This document shows, one piece after another, positions 54,924-62,923 of a DNA stretch of 64,000 nt. The stretch spans positions 1-64,000 of the forward strand of contig NZ_FRAF01000006.1 in assembly GCF_900142255.1 (NCBI RefSeq). The letters run 5' to 3'. How positions within the stretch are numbered: position 1 is the stretch's first letter; the number at the start of each line of letters is the position of its first letter. The notes below the pieces were generated by a model. It worked only from the letters and a program-made list of their open reading frames with translations, ran no database searches and was not told the origin of the DNA. This DNA is from Alicyclobacillus tolerans (GTDB lineage: Bacteria > Bacillota > Bacilli > Alicyclobacillales > Alicyclobacillaceae). The position numbers and the translations under genes are program-made.

Positions 54924-55481
54924 TTAGCTCGCCAAAAAATTAGCAAGAATTTGTTTCCCATGTTCTGTAAGAATGGATTCAGGATGAAACTGAACACCCA
55001 CAGCACCGCTTGGTTGATGGCGCATAGCCATGATTAGCCCATCCGCGGTTGCCGTAACAGAAAAGGAATCCGGTAAAGTGTCGCGGCGAACGACCAAAGA
55101 ATGGTATCGCGTAGCAAGAAAAGGACTAGGAATTTGAGCAAAAAGATGGTCTTGTTGATGATGGATAGGAGACGTTTTTCCATGCATACATAGCGGGGCA
55201 CGCACCACTTCTGCACCAAAGGCTTGCCCTAATGCTTGATGTCCCAGACAAACTCCCAGAACAGGAATGCGTCCTGAAAAATATTGAATAGCTTCTACTG
55301 AAATACCTGCTTCTGTTGGGGTACAAGGTCCTGGAGAGATGATGATTTGTGAAGGCGAGAGATTCTTTAGCTCATGAAGTGGTGTATCGTTGCGGCGCAC
55401 AATGATATCAGCACCCAGTTCACCACAATAATGGACAAGATTGTAGGTAAAAGAATCAAAATTATCAATGACTAAAAGCAT
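54924..55481 (-). CDS. trpG: Glutamine amidotransferase component II (TrpG/PabA)
   Basis: A 185-residue class I glutamine amidotransferase supplying ammonia to component I. LVIDNFDSFTYNLVHY, ISPGPCTPTEAG, the nucleophile Cys in GVCLGHQALGQAFG, RYHSLVV and the catalytic HPES of QFHPESILTEHG are intact. In Bacillus one such subunit serves both tryptophan and folate synthesis, so dual use is possible. It is the first gene, translated from ATG 55481 with a GGAGGG site that the leader can sequester. Confidence 0.9.
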   Translation of the reverse strand: MLLVIDNFDSFTYNLVHYCGELGADIIVRRNDTPLHELKNLSPSQIIISPGPCTPTEAGISVEAIQYFSGRIPVLGVCLGHQALGQAFGAEVVRAPLCMHGKTSPIHHQQDHLFAQIPSPFLATRYHSLVVRRDTLPDSFSVTATADGLIMAMRHQPSGAVGVQFHPESILTEHGKQILANFLAS

Positions 55482-55600
55482 AAGATTACCCTCCTATGAC
55501 AGAGGGGCCGAAGACAGAAAATACACAGACTCGATGCCCATGCATGGAATGAAACGCTCAACTCGGCCCAGCTCAACTCTGCTCACTCGTCTCAACTATA
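55482..55600 (-). ncRNA. trpG-trpE leader with TRAP-like site and alternative hairpins
   Basis: Predicted transcript start near 55598. Minus-strand (G/U)AG triplets lie at 55598-55596 (TAG), 55593, 55588, 55584, 55579, 55574, then GGG at 55569, and GAG at 55564 and 55559: nine positions at 5-nt steps with one 4-nt step. GGGCCGA (55569-55563) can pair with TCGGCCC (55511-55505). Alternatively CCCTC (55506-55502) pairs with GAGGG (55493-55489) inside the ribosome site. The two hairpins compete. TRAP bound to the triplets would block the first and allow the second, repressing translation, as in B. subtilis trpE. Confidence 0.78.
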
Positions 55601-55604
55601 CAAA

Positions 55605-55633
55605 ACAATACCGGAAGAACATCATGACGTCAA
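55605..55633 (-). promoter_or_regulatory. trpG-trpE promoter
   Basis: TTGACG (55633-55628), 17-bp spacer, TATTGT (55610-55605) on the minus strand, placing the start at the first TAG triplet. Confidence 0.8.
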
Positions 55634-55714
55634 TCGATGAACGCCTCTTCCTCCATTGAAATATTGAATATTACTGAATGAAGAAATTTGGACATGAAAA
55701 AACCCACCATACTC

Positions 55715-55791
55715 TGGTGGGCCTAAGAGGACTTGAACCTCTGACCTCACGATTATCAGTCGTGCGCTCTAGCCAGCTGAGCTATAGGCCC
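55715..55791 (-). tRNA. tRNA-Ile (GAT), distal copy
   Basis: 77 nt with encoded CCA; anticodon loop CTGATAA. Identical in sequence to the copy at 56579-56655. Confidence 0.95.
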
Positions 55792-55805
55792 GCGGTAGAG
55801 AAATT

Positions 55806-55882
55806 TGGCGGAGCTGACGGGATTCGAACCCGCGGTCTCCTGCGTGACAGGCAGGCATGTTAGGCCTCTACACCACAGCTCC
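55806..55882 (-). tRNA. tRNA-Asp (GTC)
   Basis: 77 nt with encoded CCA; anticodon loop CTGTCAC. Confidence 0.95.
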
Positions 55883-55885
55883 ATT

Positions 55886-55961
55886 TGGTTGCGGGGGCAG
55901 GACTCGAACCTGCGACCTTCGGGTTATGAGCCCGACGAGCTGCCAACTGCTCCACCCCGCG
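55886..55961 (-). tRNA. Initiator tRNA-fMet (CAT)
   Basis: 76 nt with encoded CCA; anticodon loop CTCATAA. The unpaired C1-A72 and the GGG/CCC pairs of the anticodon stem mark it as initiator. Confidence 0.94.
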
Positions 55962-55998
55962 ATATAGACTTTTCAGGCAATGCCAGCGACTCGTCCGC

Positions 55999-56073
55999 TG
56001 GTGGGCGGTGGCAGGATCGAACTGCCGACCCCTCGCGTGTGAAGCGAGTGCTCTCCCGCTGAGCTAACCGCCC
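55999..56073 (-). tRNA. tRNA-Val (CAC)
   Basis: 75 nt with encoded CCA; anticodon loop TTCACAC, reading GTG. Confidence 0.94.
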
Positions 56074-56074
56074 A

Positions 56075-56149
56075 TGGTGACCCCAGCGGGACTCGAACCC
56101 GCGTTACCGCCGTGAAAGGGCGGTGTCTTAACCGCTTGACCATGGGGCC
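56075..56149 (-). tRNA. tRNA-Glu (TTC)
   Basis: 75 nt with encoded CCA; anticodon loop CTTTCAC. Its 3' end is 1 nt from the next tRNA. Confidence 0.95.
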
Positions 56150-56156
56150 ATATATA

Positions 56157-56231
56157 TGGCTCCCCGAGTAGGATTCGAACCTACGACCCTCCGGTTAACA
56201 GCCGGATGCTCTACCGCTGAGCTATCGAGGA
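56157..56231 (-). tRNA. tRNA-Asn (GTT)
   Basis: 75 nt with encoded CCA; anticodon loop CTGTTAA. Confidence 0.95.
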
Positions 56232-56266
56232 ATATACACATCCTGGTTGAGGCACAGGCGACCGTC

Positions 56267-56342
56267 TGGTGGAGCTAACCGGATTTGAACCGGTGACCTC
56301 TTGAGTGCGATTCAAGCGCTCTCCCAGCTGAGCTATAGCCCC
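56267..56342 (-). tRNA. tRNA-Ala (CGC)
   Basis: 76 nt with encoded CCA; anticodon loop ATCGCAC gives CGC, reading GCG. Confidence 0.93.
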
Positions 56343-56346
56343 ACTG

Positions 56347-56429
56347 TGGTGCCGAAGGCCGGACTCGAACCGGCACGGTTTCCCGCACGATTTTGAGTCG
56401 TGTGCGTCTGCCAATTCCGCCACTTCGGC
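56347..56429 (-). tRNA. tRNA-Leu (CAA)
   Basis: 83 nt with a long variable arm and encoded CCA; anticodon loop CTCAAAA, reading TTG. Confidence 0.94.
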
Positions 56430-56430
56430 A

Positions 56431-56507
56431 TGGCGTGCCCGGAGAGATTCGAACTCCCGACCTCTTGATTCGTAGTCAAGCGCTCTATCCAGCTGAGCTA
56501 CGGGCAC
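56431..56507 (-). tRNA. tRNA-Arg (ACG)
   Basis: 77 nt with encoded CCA; anticodon loop CTACGAA; A34 is presumably edited to inosine. Confidence 0.94.
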
Positions 56508-56578
56508 ATCAGATTCAGCGCTGACCGTGGAACTATACCACACTTTACGATTCCTTGCAAGTCGAGTTTTTAAAAGCT

Positions 56579-56655
56579 TGGTGGGCCTAAGAGGACTTGA
56601 ACCTCTGACCTCACGATTATCAGTCGTGCGCTCTAGCCAGCTGAGCTATAGGCCC
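56579..56655 (-). tRNA. tRNA-Ile (GAT), promoter-proximal copy
   Basis: 77 nt with encoded CCA; first tRNA of the ten-gene unit and identical to the last one. Confidence 0.95.
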
Positions 56656-56716
56656 AAGCAAATTTGCTTTTCTCTCGGCTCACTCTTCATCCGCCTCGTC
56701 CGAAGCGACGTTTTTG

Positions 56717-56745
56717 ATAATAACAAGTCTGCAGAGAGATGTCAA
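56717..56745 (-). promoter_or_regulatory. Promoter of the ten-tRNA unit
   Basis: TTGACA (56745-56740), 17-bp spacer, TATTAT (56722-56717) on the minus strand; near consensus, as expected for tRNA operons. Confidence 0.85.
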
Positions 56746-56806
56746 CGGCTTTTTTCAACTTTTCTTTTTTAATTCTTATGGACGAGTCTGATGAACGTAC
56801 TCCGTT

Positions 56807-57835
56807 TTATAAACCTATGTATTGCGCGTAGATTCTCTTCGCTTCCCAAATATCATCCACACCATGAATTAAAGCGCGTCCATCAGCAAACAAACTGATG
56901 GTGCAGTCTGACGTTTCAAAGCGGAGCAAGTTGCGATTCGCTTGCACACGTCCCAATGCTTTCAAGCGCTCTGCAAGTATCGCCAGGGAAACGTTCAACT
57001 TTCCTTGTGGTTTAATTTGAATGGTTTGTCGACCGCAAAAAGAAACCACCAATCCCTCGTCCTTGTGTTGAAGAGAAAGAAATTGTCTTTTTTGGCAGCA
57101 TATACACTCTTCTTTAGGCGTTCCGAGACGTAAAGACCGAAATTCATTCTGCCAAATATCCACATAAGTTATCTCACGTTTGAGCGCTTGCCTATTGCCC
57201 GTTAAAAATTTTATGATCTCCGCCACCTGCATCGACGCAATCATACTCACTATCGGTGCTAGAACACCTACTGTGTCACAAGTATCGTGTCCGGCCGATC
57301 CGTCATCTGCACCAAACAAGCAAACTAAACAAGGTGTCTGCCCAGGTTCAATAAATACCGTGGTTCCATAAGAACTCACAGCTCCTCCATAACTCCATGG
57401 AATTCCGTGTTTCACTGCTACATCATTGATAAGATATCGCACTTGTAAATTGTCCGTACCATCTACAATCACATCCACATCGCCAAGCAATTCTTCTGCA
57501 TTCACAGCCGTTACGTCCGTCAAGACAGGTTCAATCTGAATCTGACTGTTAGCTTTGACAAGGGCCTCTGCTGCAGCTTCCGCCTTCGCTCGCCCCGCTT
57601 CAGCATCTTGCTCAGTGTAAAGAAGTTGTCTTTGCAAATTTGAGACTTCAATCACATCGCGGTCAATGAGCCGTAAATAACCCACACCAGCTCGAGCTAA
57701 TTGACTGGACAATACGGTACCGAGCGCTCCAAGCCCAACAATGGCGACACGAGCAGCGGACAGCATTTGTTGCCCTTCTTTGCCAATGGGTTGAAAACGA
57801 ATCTGGCGAGAATACCGTTCTGTAAAGTCCACCAT
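56807..57835 (-). CDS. thiF: ThiF/MoeB/HesA-family adenylyltransferase
   Basis: A 342-residue E1-like enzyme that adenylates the C-terminal glycine of a ubiquitin-like sulfur carrier. RYSRQIRFQPIGKEGQ, the ATP loop VGLGALGTVLSSQLARAG, DRDVIEVSNLQRQ, the VDGTDN aspartate, the zinc cysteines (CLVC and CICC) and the conserved Cys in GHDTCDTVGVL are present; a further 85-residue C-terminal domain follows. It is divergent from tenI-thiO-thiS-thiG, which encodes ThiS but no ThiF, so ThiS activation is its likely job; MoaD activation (MoeB) is possible in addition. Confidence 0.87.
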   Translation of the reverse strand: MVDFTERYSRQIRFQPIGKEGQQMLSAARVAIVGLGALGTVLSSQLARAGVGYLRLIDRDVIEVSNLQRQLLYTEQDAEAGRAKAEAAAEALVKANSQIQIEPVLTDVTAVNAEELLGDVDVIVDGTDNLQVRYLINDVAVKHGIPWSYGGAVSSYGTTVFIEPGQTPCLVCLFGADDGSAGHDTCDTVGVLAPIVSMIASMQVAEIIKFLTGNRQALKREITYVDIWQNEFRSLRLGTPKEECICCQKRQFLSLQHKDEGLVVSFCGRQTIQIKPQGKLNVSLAILAERLKALGRVQANRNLLRFETSDCTISLFADGRALIHGVDDIWEAKRIYAQYIGL

Positions 57836-57905
57836 TCCTCACTCCCCAACCTTACTTTTTTCATCATAGCATGGACCTCAGGACGAAGAGCATCCCTTCA
57901 CCTTC

Positions 57906-57934
57906 TTGACGCAAAGTTGTGTGAATGAGATACT
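57906..57934 (+). promoter_or_regulatory. tenI operon promoter
   Basis: TTGACG (57906-57911), 17-bp spacer, GATACT (57929-57934); start near 57941. Confidence 0.68.
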
Positions 57935-57940
57935 TGAAGC

Positions 57941-58035
57941 TGAACAATTTATGGCAAGGTTGCGTTTGCTGGGTTAAGAATGGAATCCCGCCGTACCTGT
58001 TTCTTCAGGTGCGGCTTTTTTATGTGAGGTGCATG
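57941..58035 (+). ncRNA. tenI leader RNA, candidate thiamin-precursor riboswitch
   Basis: About 95 nt between the promoter and tenI. The 3' part is an intrinsic terminator; upstream lies GGGTT and AATCCC able to form a short extra stem. No TPP riboswitch motif (CTGAGA, ACCTGATCTGG) is present. HMP-PP (thiS-motif) riboswitches are compact aptamers embedded in the terminator of thiS/thiazole operons, and this leader fits that description in place and size. I cannot match the consensus from memory. Confidence 0.5.
57990..58021 (+). terminator. Leader terminator before tenI
   Basis: GCCGTACCTG / CAGGTGCGGC (one T-G) with a 6-nt loop and six T. It lies after the promoter and before the ribosome site, so it must be conditional. 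Confidence 0.85.
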
Positions 58036-58710
58036 ATGACTCCAGTTTTACATATGATTAGCGATCGCGATCGTCACCAATTGCCGTTAATTGAAGCTCT
58101 TTCGGAAGCTGCTGAAGGTGGAGCGGATGTTATTCAAATTCGCGATAAAAAAATGCCTGTACTTCGTACACTTGAGTTAGTAAAAAACCTAAAAGAAAAT
58201 TTAAACAGACTCCATCTCGCCACAAAAATTTTTGTCAACGACAGAATGGATTTGGCTTTAGCTGAGAAACTCGATGGCGTACATTTAGCGGCTCAATCAT
58301 TGCCTGTTGCCACGGCGCATGCATTGCGCAATCAACTCAAATGGCAAGGAATGCTTGGCTGTTCCGTACATTCTTTGGAGGAGGCAATGTTTGCTGAGAA
58401 CGCAGGAGCGGATTACGTTACGTTTGGTCACGTTTTCCCAAGTGCATCCCACCCTCAGCTGGCACCTCGCGGACTTGCCGCCTTATCACTTGTGGTCGAA
58501 AAACTCTCCATTCCGGTTTTAGCAATTGGCGGCATTGACGAGAAAAATGTTGAGTCGGTGCTTGCGACAGGATGCAGTGGTGTGGCTGTGATTGGCGCTG
58601 TGCTGGATGCCGAGAATCCAAAAGAGGCGGCATACAGACTCAAGCAAACGATGCTTGCTTGTCATATCGCTCCAAAAACCCCCTTTTTCAAGGAGGAGAA
58701 TGAACGATGA
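58036..58710 (+). CDS. tenI: Thiazole tautomerase TenI (ThiE-like fold)
   Basis: A 224-residue TIM barrel related to thiamine phosphate synthase. It carries VHSLEEA at 111-117 and FGHVF with His132, matching the catalytic histidine region of Bacillus TenI, where ThiE proteins instead have a GPVFPT-type segment. TenI aromatises the thiazole phosphate carboxylate product of ThiG. Gene order tenI-thiO-thiS-thiG as in B. subtilis supports this. ATG 58036 is 6 nt after GAGG; the frame extends upstream through the leader terminator, which excludes the longer start. ThiE activity remains possible. Confidence 0.83.
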   Translation: MTPVLHMISDRDRHQLPLIEALSEAAEGGADVIQIRDKKMPVLRTLELVKNLKENLNRLHLATKIFVNDRMDLALAEKLDGVHLAAQSLPVATAHALRNQLKWQGMLGCSVHSLEEAMFAENAGADYVTFGHVFPSASHPQLAPRGLAALSLVVEKLSIPVLAIGGIDEKNVESVLATGCSGVAVIGAVLDAENPKEAAYRLKQTMLACHIAPKTPFFKEENER

Positions 58711-59837
58711 GGCGCATCTATGATGTTATTGTCGTTGGCGGTGGTGCGATTGGGTCATCCATAGCCTGGCAAGCTGCCAAAAAAGGATTGAATGTACTAC
58801 TCGTGGAACGCGGTAGAATAGGTCAAGAAGCTTCAAGCGCTGCGGCTGGAATGCTTGGCGCTCAACTAGAAGCGGATCGGCCCGGGCCTATGCTTGATCT
58901 CTGTGTATCGAGCCGCTCCATTTTCCCTGAATTTGCTGCAGAACTAAGAAAAGACAGCGGCATAGACATTGAACTCACTCAAAATGGGATTTTACAACTC
59001 GCTTTTAATGATGAAGAGAAATCCTTTTTGGAGAAAGAAGCTCAATGGCAAGAAGCCGCTGGACTTCGTTGCGAATGGTGGTCTGGCGAGAAAGTTGCCC
59101 GTCGTGAACCTTCACTTGCCCCTTGCCTGGGGGGTCTATATTTGCCGGATGACGGAAATTTGCATGCTCACCGTTTCATGGATGCCCTGAGCATAGCTGT
59201 TCACCATTTTGTTTCGGTTTTAGAACAGACTGAAATTTTACGTGTGGAGAAGACCGCCGATTGTTTTCGTGTTTACACTCATCAAGATACCAGTTTTGAA
59301 GCTGAACGACTGGTTTTAGCTGCTGGAGCTTTTGCTACATCACTGTTACGGTCTCTTGAACTTTCCATTGACATTCATCCTGTGAAGGGGCAAATGATGG
59401 CTATTCGCCCCCGCGATTTACAACTTCAACATACAGTGTTTTCACAACACGCCTACCTGGTTCCCAAACGCGATGGAAAAATTGTAGTGGGAGCAACGGA
59501 AGAACGTGAAGCTGGATATGATAAATCTCCCAGTAGCGATTCACTTGCGTGGCTTTTATATTCTCTGAAGCGGATTGCCCCCAGTCTTGGCCATTCTGAA
59601 TTCATTCATACATGGACAGGTTTGCGACCTGAAGGGAGCGGTCCGCCACTTATTGGTCCCGTGCCCACAATTCCTGGACTGTTTCTCTCACTCGGACATT
59701 TTCGAAACGGAATTTTACTTTCAGCCATCACATCTGAAATTCTTGCTCATCTGCTCACAGGTCGTGATGTTGAAGAAAACTGGAAATCATTCTTCCCTAC
59801 TGATATAAGACAAGGGCAACTGGAGAGAAGGAGATAA
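58707..59837 (+). CDS. thiO: Glycine oxidase ThiO
   Basis: A 376-residue FAD-dependent amine oxidase giving the glycine imine (dehydroglycine) used by ThiG. The Rossmann motif VVGGGAIGSSIAWQAAKKG, the ERGRIGQEASSAAAGML segment, VLAAGAFATSLL and the C-terminal WTGLRPEGSGPPLIGP flavin motif are intact. It overlaps tenI by ATGA and is followed 2 nt later by thiS. Aerobic route of thiazole synthesis. Confidence 0.93.
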   Translation: MRRIYDVIVVGGGAIGSSIAWQAAKKGLNVLLVERGRIGQEASSAAAGMLGAQLEADRPGPMLDLCVSSRSIFPEFAAELRKDSGIDIELTQNGILQLAFNDEEKSFLEKEAQWQEAAGLRCEWWSGEKVARREPSLAPCLGGLYLPDDGNLHAHRFMDALSIAVHHFVSVLEQTEILRVEKTADCFRVYTHQDTSFEAERLVLAAGAFATSLLRSLELSIDIHPVKGQMMAIRPRDLQLQHTVFSQHAYLVPKRDGKIVVGATEEREAGYDKSPSSDSLAWLLYSLKRIAPSLGHSEFIHTWTGLRPEGSGPPLIGPVPTIPGLFLSLGHFRNGILLSAITSEILAHLLTGRDVEENWKSFFPTDIRQGQLERRR

Positions 59838-59839
59838 CT

Positions 59840-60040
59840 ATGCAGATCCGTGTCAACGGCAAAGATATGAGCATTGAAGATAACTGGACGCTGCTCGATT
59901 TTTTAAATAGCTTACGTTTACAAGAAGAACGCATAGCAGTAGAACGAAACCAAGAAATTGTTCCTCGCGAAAATTGGTCCATGATTCATTTGTCAAATGG
60001 AGATGAACTGGAAATTGTACGATTTGTAGGTGGAGGTTGA
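59840..60040 (+). CDS. thiS: Sulfur-carrier protein ThiS
   Basis: A 66-residue ubiquitin-fold protein ending in GGG (VRFVGGG); the terminal glycine is adenylated by ThiF and thiocarboxylated to deliver sulfur to ThiG. QIRVNGKDMSIEDNWTLLDF is the typical N-terminus. GGAGAAGGAG precedes the ATG. Confidence 0.93.
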   Translation: MQIRVNGKDMSIEDNWTLLDFLNSLRLQEERIAVERNQEIVPRENWSMIHLSNGDELEIVRFVGGG

Positions 60041-60092
60041 AAATCGCTAATCATTTCCAAACTTACACTGTATGAAGAAAAGGAGCATGATT

Positions 60093-60872
60093 ATGACAGA
60101 CTTACTACATATTGCTGGACAGAAGTTTCATTCTAGATTAATGGTAGGAACCGGAAAGTACGCATCGAATGAATTGATGAAGGAATCTTTAGCAGCATCA
60201 GGAACTGAAATCGTTACGGTAGCGGTTCGACGTGTGAATTTAGAGCAACCAGAGGAATCTCTGCTACATTACATTGATATCCATCGCTATACTTTGCTTC
60301 CAAACACAGCAGGTTGCCACACCGCGGAAGAAGCGGTACGTACAGCGCGCTTGGCACGTGCTGCCGGTCTCTCTAACTGGATTAAATTAGAGGTTATTCC
60401 CAATGATGGAACACTTTTGCCCGATCCGATTGCTACTGTAGAAGCTGCACACCAATTGGTTTCTGAAGGCTTTATTGTACTTCCTTACACAACTGACGAT
60501 CATATTGTTGCTCGAAGACTGATTGAAATAGGATGTGCTGCGGTTATGCCACTCGGTTCGGCTATTGGAACCGGTCAAGGACTGCCTAATCCAGAACGTA
60601 TTTTGCGTATTATTGAAGAAGCTAACGGACGTGTTCCGGTGATTGTAGACGCTGGAATTGGATCGCCATCAGATGCTTCATTGGCTTTAGAGCTTGGTGC
60701 GGATGCTGTGCTTGTCAACACGGCAATCGCTAAAGCACAAAATCCGGTACAGATGGCTGCTGCAATGGCCAAAGGAGTGGAAGCAGGCCGACAAGCCTAC
60801 TTAGCTGGACGCATACCCAAATCGCCTGTTGCATCACCGAGTAGTCCAGAAGAACAGAAAATTGGCAACTAA
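60093..60872 (+). CDS. thiG: Thiazole synthase ThiG
   Basis: A 259-residue TIM barrel that condenses 1-deoxy-D-xylulose 5-phosphate, dehydroglycine and ThiS thiocarboxylate. [15 protein letters not shown], the [11 protein letters not shown] strand, [18 protein letters not shown], Lys98 in [10 protein letters not shown] (Schiff base) and [15 protein letters not shown] are present. ATG 60093 follows AAAAGGAG. The operon ends here without thiF or thiD. Confidence 0.95.
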   Translation: MTDLLHIAGQKFHSRLMVGTGKYASNELMKESLAASGTEIVTVAVRRVNLEQPEESLLHYIDIHRYTLLPNTAGCHTAEEAVRTARLARAAGLSNWIKLEVIPNDGTLLPDPIATVEAAHQLVSEGFIVLPYTTDDHIVARRLIEIGCAAVMPLGSAIGTGQGLPNPERILRIIEEANGRVPVIVDAGIGSPSDASLALELGADAVLVNTAIAKAQNPVQMAAAMAKGVEAGRQAYLAGRIPKSPVASPSSPEEQKIGN

Positions 60873-60914
60873 TTCTGGAAAAATGCGGACACTTCAGTTC
60901 TTTGATACAGTGAG

Positions 60915-60943
60915 TTGACAAGCTGGGTGTCTGCGAATATAAT
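60915..60943 (+). promoter_or_regulatory. Consensus promoter of tRNA-Gly/tRNA-Ser
   Basis: TTGACA, 17-bp spacer, TATAAT: perfect consensus, 39 bp before tRNA-Gly. Confidence 0.9.
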
Positions 60944-60981
60944 TTCTCTTGCAGTCTTGCCCATCAGAGGCGTGGATGTAT

Positions 60982-61056
60982 GCGGAAGTGGCTCAGGGGT
61001 AGAGCATCGCCTTGCCAAGGCGAGGGTCGCGGGTTCGAATCCCGTCTTCCGCTCCA
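60982..61056 (+). tRNA. tRNA-Gly (GCC)
   Basis: 75 nt with encoded CCA; anticodon loop TTGCCAA. Confidence 0.95.
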
Positions 61057-61104
61057 AAAATGGGGCTGGGCTTTTTGCCCGGCCTCCCGTATGTTCTCCA
61101 ATAT

Positions 61105-61194
<90 letters not shown>

Positions 61195-61214
61195 TCATAA
61201 TCGTTCTGTAAAGG

Positions 61215-61245
61215 TGCGGCTTCTCTGTATTCTAGGGAAGCCGCA
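61215..61245 (+). terminator. tRNA unit terminator
   Basis: TGCGGCTTC / GAAGCCGCA perfect 9-bp stem, followed by TTTGCTTTA. Confidence 0.8.
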
Positions 61246-61342
61246 TTTGCTTTATCTCAACTCAGTTTCACAATCTTTTTTGGAATGAATATAAAGAAAA
61301 CTCAGGCAAAAGGTTGCCCATAGGCTACCTTATGAAAGGTGC

Positions 61343-62566
61343 TTATATTGTTCGAAAACTACGCCGAGACAATAACAGCAATCCGAGTACAACCACCGCG
61401 AAACCTGTAGCCCCGATGACACTTGACGAAGGAAACCATTGTCCAAACGCACCCCCCAAAAAAGAACCAAGAGGCATGCCTAAAGCAATAATTGAACCAC
61501 GAATACCCAAAATTCGTCCCATAAACTCTTTGGGGACCAATTTCTGAACGGTTGTTCTGGCTAGTGGTGGATAACCTCCGAAGAGAAGTCCTGCCAAAGC
61601 CATGGAGATATACGTGTTCCATAAAGAGTGAACCCAAAGCATGGGTACAAAACTCAATCCCCATCCCATCGCCATGACTGCCATAATGACCCCACTTCGG
61701 TTACCTTTGAGTGTTAGTCCACTGAAAGCCGAACCGATGAGTGAACCCACGAAATACGTTGTCCAAAAGCTTCCGAGAACGACTGCACTGCTTGCCAATT
61801 CGTTGTGCGTAAACAACGGCAGGGACACTTCCAATTGACCGTATGCAAGATGAAAACCCACCGCACCGAGTGTAATCCACAAAACTGGGGTTAACCCGTA
61901 CAAAGTCTTAACACCTTCCCAAGTATCATGGAGGAACGAATTTCGTTGACTCGGTTCTTCTGACTCTCGGGATTCAAAGTGTTGTTTTGACCCTTTGACA
62001 ACAAATACACACAAGGCAGCTCCCCAAAACGACACGCCATCAGCAAACACTGCGACCGTTGCACCAAATCGTGCAATCAACAATCCACCGAGAAGGGGAC
62101 CAAGTAATGAAGCACCGTTCCAAATCGTTTCAACAATTGAGTTAGCAGGACCAAGCTCATCTTCTTTGACAAGGTTCGGGATAACCACCATCCAGCCAAC
62201 ACTTGTATATGGAGTTAAACAACCCGCAACCAGGACCAGTGCAAACAGCACTAACATCGGCAATGCGTGTACTTGGTAAAGCAGCGGAATAGCCATAAAC
62301 ACGATACCAAGCAACACATTCGCAGTGACCAATACTTTCTTATGGGATGTGCGGTCAAGTACGTTTCCAACAACTGCACCGAGAAAGACACCCGGGAGTC
62401 CGAATGCAAGACCTAGCAATCCCAAATATCCAGCATGTTTGGTCGTGACCATTGCGAACCAAAGAAGTGCGACCCAGCCGATCTGATCACCAAGCACCGA
62501 AATAGCGTCGGCCAATGTCATAAAGGCAAAATTTCGTTGTCGAAATAAGCCTAAATAAGTTAACAT
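61343..62566 (-). CDS. MFS efflux transporter (macrolide/siderophore-exporter-like)
   Basis: A 407-residue 12-segment transporter. The N-terminus LFRQRNFAFMTLADAISVLG resembles the opening of MefA/EntS-type exporters, and VGNVLDRTSHKKVLV is the loop after TM2. The middle loop (KGSKQHFESRESEEP) separates the two halves. The substrate is unknown. Its codons look somewhat more GC-rich than neighbouring genes and it stands alone between a tRNA unit and the pxp genes, so acquisition by transfer is possible. GAGGTGG precedes the ATG. Confidence 0.83.
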   Translation of the reverse strand: MLTYLGLFRQRNFAFMTLADAISVLGDQIGWVALLWFAMVTTKHAGYLGLLGLAFGLPGVFLGAVVGNVLDRTSHKKVLVTANVLLGIVFMAIPLLYQVHALPMLVLFALVLVAGCLTPYTSVGWMVVIPNLVKEDELGPANSIVETIWNGASLLGPLLGGLLIARFGATVAVFADGVSFWGAALCVFVVKGSKQHFESRESEEPSQRNSFLHDTWEGVKTLYGLTPVLWITLGAVGFHLAYGQLEVSLPLFTHNELASSAVVLGSFWTTYFVGSLIGSAFSGLTLKGNRSGVIMAVMAMGWGLSFVPMLWVHSLWNTYISMALAGLLFGGYPPLARTTVQKLVPKEFMGRILGIRGSIIALGMPLGSFLGGAFGQWFPSSSVIGATGFAVVVLGLLLLSRRSFRTI

Positions 62567-62923
62567 TTAACTTCCACCTCGTTAGGAGCCCCCTTGACAG
62601 AAGCTCATATGTTCAGTACATGGGGATACCCCCAACGAGATGTATTAAATTGGTAATTTTCTAAACATCGGCTATACCTCCATGAACTACATGACTAGGA
62701 TTTATTGTACTGCGATTCAAATGATTCTGTCGTTATGCCCCCAATAGTTCAAGAATGATGTCCCAAATTCAATAGTCAAAATTGTACTTTTGGCATGATC
62801 CACTTTTCTCTTGGACGGAAGTTTTAAAATACTTTCACCAAACATTTTCTTACTGTGGACGCATTGAAATTAGAAGGAGAGAGCTAGAGGATGAATGATT
62901 TATGATTTGACAACACAAAAATG
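62567..62923. other. Intergenic region without a recognisable gene
   Basis: Contains a short GGGG-ATA-CCCC hairpin at 62622-62632 and AT-rich stretches that may hold the MFS promoter. Only tiny reading frames (21 codons or fewer) are seen; nothing I can support as a gene. Confidence 0.5.

Noticed and set aside
57925-58035. Longer N-terminus for tenI
   Set aside because: It would run through a promoter -10 region and an intrinsic terminator; the ATG at 58036 has the only good ribosome site.
57836-58035. TPP riboswitch for the thiazole operon
   Set aside because: None of the conserved TPP blocks was found on either strand.
62594-62622. Plus-strand promoter TTGACA-17-TACATG
   Set aside because: No gene follows on the plus strand before 64000, and the -10 is poor.
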